64,000 bases of DNA from Xenoacremonium recifei (Eukaryota; Ascomycota; Sordariomycetes; Hypocreales; Nectriaceae). Location of the stretch: NCBI GenBank assembly GCA_012184525.1, contig WOFQ01000002.1, forward strand, positions 1,364,001 to 1,428,000. Direction: 5' to 3'. Of this stretch, positions 36,413-47,900 are shown piece by piece. Every line of letters begins with the position of its first letter. Position 1 is the stretch's first letter. The translations under genes were made by a program, and so were the position numbers. Below the pieces are notes generated by a model, which worked only from the letters and a program-made list of their open reading frames with translations, had not been told where the DNA came from and searched no databases.

Positions 36413-37331
36413 ATGATGATTTTCGTGAAAGCCCTCAAAGCGCTTTACTTATGGAGATTAGCTCTCGTGTTCGCAATGGAGGCTCCTCTTCTTCCACTTT
36501 GTGCGGTATAGCTTCCCACATGCCAACTTCTGCGACTTCTAGACTAGACCCTTGCTGATCTGCTCTTTCTTGTAGAATGACTGTCCAGCCTTCGCGGACG
36601 GGATCAACACCAAATTCGGCTGCGCCGTGCCCGACCTCTACTGCCAGTGCCAATCGAGAACGTATCTGACGAATATCTTCTGCTGCATCTGGTCGTTCTG
36701 CGGCGACGCAGCTAGAAATGAGGTCGATCTTGTGATCCAGAAGTGTGTGGGCGAAGGAGACTGGTCGCAGGTCTCTGGATTGTTCACTTGTACTGGAAGC
36801 CTTTCGTGGAGCGTGTCGACGTCGGGCGTCTCGACTTCGAGTGGGTTGGGATTATCTTCGACATCGGGAACCGTCCTTACGACGGGAGAAGCTCGTGGGG
36901 GAACGACACTGAGGAAAATGACGATCTGGATGCCGTTGTCGACGACCACGAGAGCTCGCACGAAGTCATCGCTCGAGAGCACAGTTACCATGACCGAGCC
37001 GGCATCCGGTGCATCTGTGTCATCAATGAGTGGAAATGAGAACAATAGCAATGAGGCTGATGATCACCATGTGAAAGGCAACTCAATATCTCTCGGTCTC
37101 GGCATCGGTCTCAGCATCGCAGTCCCAGTGGCCATTGCAGCCGTCAGCTACCTGTTCTACCTACTATGGAAGAAGAAAAAACAGAAGCCGACAAAAGAGA
37201 AGGACGCCGCAGAGCCTGTAGAGCTGAGCACCTCCAGCACCCGTCCAGAAGACCAGCCACAAGAGCTCCCAGCCTCAGAGCCCGAGAAGCGACAAAGCCA
37301 AACCGCGCAGGAGACATACGAATTGCCCTAA
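36413..37331 (+). CDS. Nine-cysteine single-pass membrane protein, tandem copy 1
   Basis: Two exons, 36413-36505 and 36576-37331, give 282 residues; the 70-nt intron is phase 0, right after the signal sequence. The order is: hydrophobic leader; Cys-rich ectodomain starting NDCPAF; Ser/Thr-rich linker; one membrane helix (ISLGLGIGLSIAVPVAIAAV and on); a basic stop-transfer run (WKKKKQK); and a Glu/Pro/Ser cytosolic tail ending ETYELP. The ectodomain cysteines follow C-x12-C-x6-C-x-C-x10-CC-x4-C-x14-C-x14-C-T. The neighbour at 37739 has the same spacing except for one residue, the same intron position and a YELP tail, so they are tandem duplicates. The layout (Cys-rich head, Ser/Thr stalk, helix, tail) resembles fungal WSC or CFEM sensor proteins, but the spacing is not that of a canonical CFEM domain. 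Confidence 0.8.
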
Positions 37332-37738
37332 GACACTGGTCCTCATCCACGACAAACCTACGACAAAGACAGCCTGCACTGCGAGAGTCTATCCGCCTCC
37401 CTTGCCGCCCTAAGCCCGCGCCGACCATTCAACGCCCAGCTGAGCAACCACCAAAAGCAACTCAGCCGCAAGCCACATCGCGGCCCAGCAACCACTCACA
37501 AGAGACACGGCACACCCTCATCCCTGCGACGCGACGGTGGCTCTGCCCAATCCGAGGCTTGCGCGATATGCAGGATGGACGCTTGGCGGCGGTGCATGTT
37601 GGGGGCTGACTGACTGAGGCCAGCCAGACAGACAGACAGCTGATCATGATGATGAGGGCCCTCGTTCTCCTCCAGGATCGTTAAGCTTCTAAGCTTCATT
37701 AAGCTTCTTCTTAAACTTATCCCCAGCCTCACCTCACC

Positions 37739-38534
37739 ATGTCCTCCCGAGCCCTGCTCCTGGCGCTCGTCCTGCTCGTCACCGCCAAAGCACCAACATG
37801 CCTGGTAATTAATTCTCCTCTTCTCTCCTCTCCTCTCTTCTCTTCTCGACTCTGCTGACACCTCCCAGGACGACTGCGACGGCGGCTACCTCGGCCTCCC
37901 GCACAACCAAGACTGCGACATCACCGACCCCGAATGTCTCTGCACCAACGACCCGGACATCTACGGCATGGTGTGCTGCGCGTGGTTCCGCTGCCGCGAC
38001 TTCGACGAGGCCTTCACGTACATCCACGACCTGTGCGTCGACACGACGATCATCCAGTCGTGGGACTTCCGCGCCGTGTGTACGCCTTCTGGTGCTGTGC
38101 CGGCTCCCACCGCGCTCGAGACTTCCGTGGAGGCGTCGACAACGACAGAAGTATCCTCGTCGACGACAGCGGTGGAAACGAATAGCAGTGTGCCAACGAG
38201 CGGTTCAAGAGCTACAACCTCGGCGCAGGCCGCCGCGACTCACTCTGCGACCAAGGCTGAGGACAGCACAAGCAACAACAACTCCTCTTCCTCCTCCAGC
38301 AACAGCAAACTGCCTCTCGCTCTAGGCATCGGCCTCGGCGTCGGAATCCCCCTGCTCCTCATCGGCGTCGGCTACATCGCCTTCCTCGTCTGGCGAACCA
38401 AGCGCCAGAACCGCAGCCCCGATGGCGGCGAGATTTCGCTGACCAACACCGAGCCCGTGAAGCGAGAGGAGCCAGGCGAGATGGACGGCACGCCGCGGCC
38501 GCGGTACGAGCTACCCTCGGAGAGGCAGTACTGA
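37739..38534 (+). CDS. Nine-cysteine single-pass membrane protein, tandem copy 2
   Basis: Two exons, 37739-37804 and 37869-38534, give 243 residues; the 64-nt intron is phase 0 and sits between the signal peptide (MSSRALLLALVLLVTAKAPT) and DDC, as in the upstream copy. Ectodomain cysteines follow C-x12-C-x6-C-x-C-x10-CC-x4-C-x13-C-x14-C-T. A Thr/Ser-rich stalk with an (S)n/(N)n run, one helix (LPLALGIGLGVGIPLLLIGV and on), basic residues (WRTKRQ) and a tail ending RYELPSERQY follow. Outside the cysteines the head has little identity with copy 1, so the duplication is old or under diversifying change. It probably sits in the plasma membrane with its head in the cell wall. Function and ligand are unknown. 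It is transcribed toward the 3' end of the Fmp27-like gene. Confidence 0.82.
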
Positions 38535-38976
38535 AGCGTTGATTGTTAAGGCGCATTGGACTTGAGCGTTGGGTATAGGGAGGCGAGCATGGGACAAGGA
38601 CTTTTGTCATGGGTATGTATCTAAGGATTCTATCATGGGTTGTAATGTATAAGGCTGGGAGGTATATCAAGGCTGGCTACAAGATACCTCGAAAAAGACA
38701 CAATAATCTACATCCGCTCAAAAAATAGACCATGTGATGTGATATCTACTAACATTCAAAAACATACGAGAAAAGGCCTCCCCCGGTGCTGATATACATA
38801 AAAGGCAAAGCACCGCCCATATTTTTATATCCCTGACACACCCAACGGTATTTGCTAACCAATGAAATCCCCCTGCCGTCTCTCCGAGTGTGTATATGTA
38901 CCTCCCTCCCTCCAAGCATGATGCGCCGCTGCCTTCTATGATGTACATGTGTAAGTCACTTCCTTCTCTTCCTCTT
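38535..38976. other. Convergent 3' flanks
   Basis: This 440-bp region lies between two convergent genes and should hold both 3' UTRs. No other feature is seen. Confidence 0.5.
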
Positions 38977-41900
38977 CTAGCCCGTCTTCGTCCGGCCGGC
39001 TGCCCACGTAAGGCGCTTGCCCAGCTGACTCGATGATGGCCTGCGTTCACGCTGCTGCTGAGGCGTTGGCATCTCGTCCGGGACGTCGGTGTCATCGTCC
39101 TGCGCAGAAGATGTGGTGTCCCTGTGGCTCATGCGGTACGCGAGGGCACCGATCTTGTCCTTGAGGTTGCTCGTGCCGCTCTTGCGCCGCACGCCGCCAG
39201 CGTCAAGATTGCTGCCACTTGTCATCGGGCGCTCTATTGTCTGACCAGACCCGAGGCTCCTGAACGTAGGCGCATGATGGGGGGTGTGATGACCACTGCT
39301 TGAGCTGGGACGGAGCAATTCCGGGCCAAACTGGTTGCGCTGTGCGTAGTCATTGTCGACAGGCGTCGGAGGCGTCATCATCAGGTACGTAGGGATCGTG
39401 ACGGGCGGCGGATGGCTATGGTCGCGATGCTGTGCTGAGTTCCCGTTGCGATATGACCTGCCACTGGCGATGCTAGAGCTACGGCTCCCTGGTCGCGGTG
39501 CAGGGATGCTACTATGCGTGCTGCCGCGAAGCGAGCGAGGCGGCGACCTTGAGAAGTCCACGGGAGACGACCCGTACAAGCTGGAAGAATCGTCGCTATC
39601 GTTGATGCTTCCAGGGTAATGCTGTGAGCCACCTGAAGAGGATGGAGCAATTAGGACAGAGCTATTTGCCAACTCTCTGAGCTTGTTCCGCTGCTCGGCG
39701 TTGGGTCGATGCTTGGAGAACTTGTTCCCTATCAGGGCGCCCGTGTGCGAGATGAGCGCCTTGACGACTGCCTTCTTCAGGGCCAGAGCAAGGTCGAGGT
39801 TGGACCACATCTTATTCTGCCATTCAATGGTAGGCATTCGGAACACAAAGTCGTGAACGTCTTCAAAGTTGCGTTGGTCTTTGCCCTTGTAGCTCAGACA
39901 GAGCACCACCGACGGCATCTTGATTGAGGCAAACGTCATGAAGTGGCTGGCTCTGATCATCATCTTCGTCAGATCATCAAACGGTGGCATTTCCTCCGTC
40001 TGCTTCTTCCCTCCAAGAGCAAAGCGAGCCTTCCTTGAGTCTCCAGACTCGCGGGTGTCCTTAGTCGAGTGGCCCGTTGAAGTTCTCCCAACAGGCCGAG
40101 GGGTAAAATTAGATCGGAGCGACTCGTGGGATGCCTTCTTCAGCATCGTCCTTCCAGTTCCCGGGCCCCTAAAGAGTCTGAAAGAGTGCCCCTCATGCGT
40201 AGTGTTCACACTGAGGGCCTTCTTCGGGCTGCCCTTCTCATTTGAAGTCAATGTCGGTCGGAGTCGCAGCTCCAGGGATCCGGCACGTGTAGAGAAACCC
40301 GATGAGTCCTTGTCATGCGGCGGAGTTTCTGTCTGACTGGCCGAGCTGAGCGAGTGATCGTCATCATCTTGATTATCGATCGTCTGCTTCAGCATCAACG
40401 GTGATTCGTTCTTGGTGCCAGTTTTCTTGTCTCCTTCCATGCCGGGGAAGATGTATTCAAACAGCCGCTTTCCGACGTCTCGCTCCAGCTGCACTCTCAT
40501 TGGGAACAAATTCACCTCGAAACGGTCCATCACGGGAATCCCTGCGATAGCCTCCAGCATGTACCAGTATACCCGGATCATCTCGCCGCTTCCCGAATCT
40601 GGCGCTGAAGTCGCCCTGTCTGGATCGACATAGGGGGCAACCATCTCGGGGTAAGTTGCATCAGGCAGAAGGTTAAGTCCAAGCACCTTGCCCACTCGAA
40701 TCAAATTGACATGAGATCCGTCTGAGTTGTCTGTTCGGTCGTACTCGACATCTCTCAGCTGCAGTTCCACCAGCGGCTCGTTCGAATCTTGCATCAGATG
40801 CCAGACAATGTCTCGCGCCGAGATACTCCATCTTAAAAGGCCAGTACTATCAGAGTTCATGTCGTACTTCCTCTGAGAAGTGGTAATGGCCTTCATCATG
40901 AAGAATAATTCGTCTTCGCAGGCAGCGAGATCGCGTTCGAGATGGAGGCGGTCCTCCCAGCCTCGCTTATCGAGATACTTGGAGTAAGTCTGGAAGTGTG
41001 CCTTGATCTCTTCCATCTGTCTGATGCGCTGTTGAAGCTTCTCCACCATCCGAGGGGCACCACTCAAGTCGCTGAAGTCTGACGCCAACATGATCTTCTC
41101 CAATCGCTCACTTCGAGTCTTCTCGAGCGGTTCGTTGTACATGAGAAGGTCGAGAACGATGACATACATCGCGTAGTATTGCGACGAGTTGCAGAGTGCT
41201 CGCGCTTGTGGAAACTCTACCCACAAGTTGTCCATTCGAGTTTCTTGCGAGTTCTCTTCCGACGTTTCTTCCACACCGTCGGCGTTGACCTCGTCATTGT
41301 ACTTTAGACGAAGTGTGTTGTACTTATCGTATCGAAACATCGCCGACGTCTTCTGCACAACTCGTTTGAAGCCGAAAGGATCCGCCGAGAAATCGAAGAC
41401 AACCTCAATGGGCACCCAAGGCGGCCAGGAAGAGCCACTTGGTGCACCGTACTTGCTGCCTGCGTACATGGAGACCAGATTAGTGGCAAACCACTTCTGG
41501 TGCGTGACAAAGAATTGGATGCTGTCCATGTTGACAAGGAATCGCCGTTGAACCAGACCACTGACATTATCAGAGATTCGCTCTTTGTCCATGACCTCCA
41601 TCACCTTCAACTCCATCCCTTTGCCGGTGACTAGAACCACGTGTTTCTTGTTCTTGTCACTCTGCAGCTGAATTTGCGGCGCAATAAGCCGAATATGATA
41701 GCTGCTCTGAGGACTGAACTCTTCGGCGATGCCACTCGCAAGATCTTCAATGGATCCTTCGATGATACTGTCCGCGCCAGTTCCCCAACTAGCACTGTTG
41801 AACTTGCGGCCGTCTCCGAGGATCTTCTTAATCCTATCCTCGAGATCTTGCGCAGCGTCTTTGTCCTTGTCTTTACCCTTCACGCTAGGGTCGCGAGCCG

Positions 41901-44900
41901 TGCCGTTGCCATTAGTCCCAGTGGTAGACTGCGCTTTTCCGGGATGATTGTTTGCCTTGGCTCGGTTCTGTTCTTCCACGATGTCCAGGATGAATTTGAC
42001 TGCTGGTCGTGAGAGATAGTAGATGAATCCACGCCGTTGGCTATTTTGGTGGAAATATCTCAGGACGATGTTCCGCAACAAGTTGTTCCACTTCAGTTGC
42101 ATGTTGTGTATCACGAAGCGGTTCTTGAACTCGCTTTCGAATTCGGTTGTCGAGGGAATCTCCATCGTTTCGTCCTTGTTGACCTCTATCGAGGTATCAC
42201 CAGCCTTGCCGTCACCATCAGCACTAGGCCTCTGGCTTCCTGTTGGAGACTTGGTCTTCATCTGGTCCAGCATCATCTCCAAGAACTCCTTCTTCTCCCC
42301 AAGGACATTGGTGTGCTTTCTCAGTGCGTCAAACTCTCCGACAGTTTCCATGTCCTTTCCGTCGCATTGAATGACTTTCAGCTCAGCTTCCCCAAGGGTA
42401 CGAGCATGCGTTTGCATTTGCACTGCCAATTGCTCTAGTCTCTCGCCGATTAATTGCGCCTGAACCCTCTTCGGATCATCGTCGTGACTCATGATACAGA
42501 AATGTGTGTCTTCGTTACCAAATGGACTTGTTCGAGAGGGGTCACCATCGATAACTCCATGAATATCAGTCTGTCGGAAGTAGGTCAATCGCGGGGCGTA
42601 GGCCAGCGGCAGGATCTTTGTGTCCGGATGGGGCTCGGTTGGTAAAATCCAATCCAGTTCAACAAAGTCATCCATGTCGATCCAGCTAAAGTCATTGTCT
42701 GGTATGGTGAAGCGCGAGAGGTCTGGTTTATCGTCAGGGTCGCTCATGAGTGTTGCGATAGAACCCTTCTTGATCGCTTCAGTAGTTGTGCCTTTCAGAC
42801 TCGCGGAAACGGCTCGGATGTCCGCCGCCACCAAGTCAAGTTGAGCAGCATGAATCTTGATCCCAGTTGTCTTGTTCTCGGTATGACGTCCTTTCCCTAG
42901 AGTGTTGAACTCTTCTCTTCGTTGGTGTATATCCAGCATGAAACTGTCAAATCGGACCTTCAGTCCAGTCGCCGAGACAGCGTTTTCGGAATAGTCTTCA
43001 GCATCTTTGTGTTTATATATGTGACTCAGGAAAAGGGGTGCTAATAGTAGGTTGTACTTGACAGTCGCCAAATGTCGTCCAAACTTCTTGCTGTTTTTCT
43101 CTCGGCCAGGGAAAAGGGTTCCTTGTCGAATAGGTAATGAAAGGGGTTGACTGAAGAGTCCCCACCACACGAAGAAATGCGTGAAGAATCGAGGCGTGAG
43201 ATGGACAGTGTTGTAACTTCGTGATGGCTCAGGGTTGTCGGACATCCATTCGCGGTCGGCAGGGGCGCGCACTGCGATGGACAAGTGTATATGTCGGCTC
43301 CTAAAGCCTCGCATAGCATCGTATGGACGACCATCCGGCTCAGGTTTGGCGAAGTGCGGGTTCTTCAGAACAATGTCGTAGTGAGGCTTGAATTCAAAAC
43401 TCCGCTTCCCATCCTCGATTGCACGTTCAAATAGAAGACCACCCAGGAATTGTACCTTCCCTGAGAGCTTCATCACGACCTTCTTGAAGATTGCTCCAGA
43501 CTTGATTACCTCATCGGTTGACTGGCCATCAATCTCGCCTTGTCGTCTCGCAGCCTCTCGCAGTTCGTGGCTATAGTCGGGAACCGCAAGAATATACTCG
43601 CCGCTGTCCACAGTCATGAATCGTTTCGGATCGTTCTCAACGTTGATGTTCCATCTAACATCATTTCGCCAGCACATCAGGAATCCAGCACCGTTCCCAG
43701 TGACTTCGTATGGATCACGAGAGCCCTTGAGTGAAAGATGCATGTCGCCATCGCCGTTCCATGCAACGTGGATCTTGGAATGGAAGTTAAGGCGAAGCTT
43801 GTCCCAAAACCCAACGCGCTCGGAGGGGTCGATCTGCGGTTTGGTAAACGACTCGATCACCATCATCATGTCCTGGATTGCAGGTTGATAGCAAGGACCC
43901 CAGGTGATCCGTGTAGGTAGTGAAGTGTTGATGTCCATGAAGACATCAGAGTACGATTTCACGGGTCCGATAGTGCGACGGACTTCAATCGCAAAACTTC
44001 CCTCGTTTGACGATGCCGGATCGGTATTCCTGGGGGGAACAACATTGACTCTGACGCGGCGGGTAGATTCGACGCCTCGAAATTCTTCAGCGATGACGAA
44101 ATTGGTCTTCAAGGAAACCGACGGAAGCTTGGTTGTCTGTCCATATTTCATTCCTGGAATATGCAACAATGGGAGTGGGTAGTCCCGTAGCGTAACCTTT
44201 GCTTCGCCCATCTCAATGCCAACATTCATGGGTACCAGTAGACTATACTGCATATCCTTAGGCATGCCCTTTCCGATCTTGTGGAGGAAATCTGGAAGGT
44301 CTTTCATTGGGAATGTCGGTTTGTCGACGGTGAAATGTAAGTCCGTGATCAGTGCAGCCATCAAAGCCGGCCTTCGCGGTACCTCAAGCAGGTTCTCGGC
44401 ATCCGGGACATCATCTGGGAGTTGATTAGCCCCCCAGAATGATGCCCGATTCTCTTTCATGGTGTTTTGTGAGACTTCGTAAGCTTGGTCGATGCGTTTC
44501 TTCCAAGTCGAGGCGTTGAAGACATCCAAGTTGTATCGAGCCTCATGTTCTGTCACTCTCGAATTCCCGTTAAGGTGTAAACTCTCCGTTTCAGGGTCGT
44601 ATCGTGGAGCGCGTCCTCTAGGAGGGCCGGTATTGTGTCTTGACAAAGCATCGAGACTGCGACCGCGGAAGAACGACGACGCCGAGGTTTCAGGACGACC
44701 GCGTGGGAACGTAGAGCGAGCACGCATCTTACTGGATCCTCTCCGGATTTCCTCCTCTCGTACCCGCTTAAGCTTGATGCGGAAAGCGTCTTCCCGCGCG
44801 AGTCGTTGAGTCTGTTCGATGAGGCCGGTCCGGTATATCATTCCAAGTTTCCATTCAAAGGCTCCGTCTTCAAGTTCGAAGAGGAAGTTCCTGGTCCGGA

Positions 44901-47900
44901 CAGAAACCTTGGGCACTTCCTTGGGGCCCTCAGGCTTCTTCTCCAGAATGTACTCGTTGGTCCCAGTCTTGAAGCGGTGATGAAGCTGTTGAACAGCCTT
45001 TATCACGTTGATGGCGTTATCCGTGATGCGACTGAGAATAACCTCATGTGGAATTGCCACCCGGACAGCCTCGGTGACAATGTCGACCAATCTCTCGTTA
45101 ACCACAGTTCCGTAAGCATCTTTCTTCTTGGATTCTCGCAAATCTAGACGACCGGCCTTGACACTGAGAACCCGCGCCCAGACGTTGCGCATGCGCGGAG
45201 GTTCCGTGTATAGGCGCAGAAGCTTCGCTGCTATGTAAGGGGTAGACCACCTATGCCGCCCAGCCTCAAGGCCATACATGTGAAGCATCATGGCAGGATC
45301 ATGGGGCATCTCTGCCTTGATTTGTATCAAAGCAGCCTTGAAGTCAACGGTGACCAGTTCGGGCGTGATCGTCGACATCTCATCCGTACCATGGGGCGGT
45401 CCCGGAGGAGCAAGTCGGTTTGGACTCAAAGTCATGTTTGAGGGGTCACTCCTCATGCTCCCTTCTTGCCGTGGACGCGGGATATCTCGTCCTGTCTGCA
45501 TGAAGGCTTTGCGCAAGGTCATGACAGCTACTCCCACAGCGTAGTGTCGATAGAGAGAGTATTGTGCAAGTATAGTCCGCACGGAAGCTTGAATGTGGAA
45601 CATGGCACCGTGAGCGTCGCTGGATGCTGCTAAAGTGAGCTCTAACCGAGGAATGTTGATGAAGGGCTCAGGCTCGAGCCTGTCCACAGCATCCATGATC
45701 TGAGCTTCGATACCACGGGCAAACATGCTCAGTCTTCGGCCATCGCCCACGTTTTGCGGCTTCTTCTTGAACCGAGGAGATGCCGGTGATGGTCCCAGAT
45801 CTGAATCGGACTGGGTCATTGAGCGGCTGTTAGCTCGCCGCCTCGAAGCTCTTCTTTGTAACCCGTCAAACCTGTGGGCTCGATACTCAGCGGAAGCGGC
45901 ATCCAGATGCAAGAAGACTCCGCGAGTATCATCCGAGATCTCCTCGTCTACCCCGGCAACTTCGATGTTGAAATCGGTGGTCTCCATCTGGAACCGTAAC
46001 AGCCACCGCGGCATAGCTCGCAAGAAGTTCTTGTTCGAGGCCTTCTTGGGGAATTTCCGCTTCTCTGGCTCCACGTCGATCCGCAGTTCTCGGACAATCT
46101 GGCGGAGGCCGTCCGTAATCTCGGGTCTCACTAAACTGATGGAGAAAGATTGAAGGTTGCCAGCGATGTCGACGTAGAGGTCAGGTCTTGCTCCCAGGTT
46201 CACCTTCAAGTCGAGGGAGTCCGTAGTAATAAGATTAAATCGGTCGCCATTATTGTTCTGGTAGTAAAGGTCGTGAGACTGGAGTCTAACTGCTCCATCC
46301 AGGGAGTAGTGCAGGTCCTCCACGAGAGAGTGGGAGGATTCCATGTCAATGGAAATGGAAGATATTGAGGAGATGATCAAGTCGAAGTCGTTGGGGTCTT
46401 CCGTCTTGAGGAGAGGTTTTAGCTTGATGCGCAACACAGGCTCATGCATCGAAAATTTGACATTGGCCTTGGGGAGAAGTCGCGAGATGAGATGGTGATT
46501 CTCTTTTGGAGAACTCGGCGCCTTGGGTTTCGACTGGAGAAGGGCGATCAAAAGGGGAAGATGTCGTGGGTCGAGGTCGACGGATGGAGAGGTAACAACG
46601 GAATTGGCGAAGAGAATATTGGCGTTTCGCTCTTCGACACTGCCTTCGTCGGCGAGTTCGACCGTCTTCGCCGGCAGTGTTGTTTTCACCGTTGTAGTCG
46701 CCATGGGGATATAGAGCAGCCGCTCCGGTTTTCCATGGCCATCGTCAAGGCCAATTGAGATCGACAGTGCAGCAGCCAAAGCCTCATGCGCAATGTCCTT
46801 CGAGGGGAAGTACATCCTGTGTGCCGGGGAGTTGGGATCCAACCTATGCAGGTCGATGCCAACCTCCTTCATTGCAGCGTTGAGCAAAAGGGGCTTCGCG
46901 CCTGGTTTGATCGTGTCGACTCTCTTTGTGATGCCAAGAAAGCTGACAGCGAACTGGATTTCCTTGATACCGCGCAATATGGAACTGAAAAATTCCTTGG
47001 AGTCTGACACGGTACGCATCAGATTCTCGTTGGTGCTTCCTGGTTCTTCAATCTCCTGCACGACCTTGCCCAAGAAAATATCAACAGGCTCATCAAGACC
47101 GGGAGATTGGGCGCCCTTGCGAGATTCCTTGAATTTTATCGCACAACCGTTGATGTCGTCATACGGAATGTGCAGTCTGCCGAGCTTCAAAGAAACTGCA
47201 GCATCCCGGAGGCCGTCTTTCGCCTTATAAAGAAAACCATGAACATTGAGGAAGAGGTGGTCGAGGATTTCGAGGGACTCCTTTCCTTCGGCAGTGAAGA
47301 GAATGCTGCGGATGGACATTGTCCACTCAGCTTGGCGTTCCTTGCTTGCTGAGCCAGATCTCTGGAAGAAGAACCGCGCCCGATCAACCATCTTGCTCCG
47401 GGTGTCCACGGCTACAGTGAAGCTTCCGACTTGAATGTTTCCCACATCCACAACATTGACCACCGAGTTGGTCGCAACAATGTCTACCATCCTCAACCAG
47501 TTGATGTTCCGATGCAATCGCTTGATACGTTCCTTGACCTTGGTGAGCTTCTTCCACGTCTCACTACGATTATCCATCGCAGCAAGCCGTCTAGAAGAGC
47601 GAGTTCGGGGGAGGGAGGGTGGCTTCTCGTCGGTGGTACCATCAGGTTTCGGTTCTTCCTCGACAGGCGTGCTGCCGGGCTCAGGGGTCTTGTTGCCCTC
47701 CAGCTCACGCATGTCTACCGTCACGACCAATTCGCTGAGCACCAGGCTGAGCCAGGTGGGCTGCGCAAAGGTCGGACGGTGGATGTTGAGCCCAAGGCCC
47801 CGGATCTCAACGCGACATCCATCTCGGGGGGTGTATGCTAATCGGCGGAGGGAGAAGTAGCCGATGCGCTGGATCGAGATACCGGTAAGGATTCGGAGGA

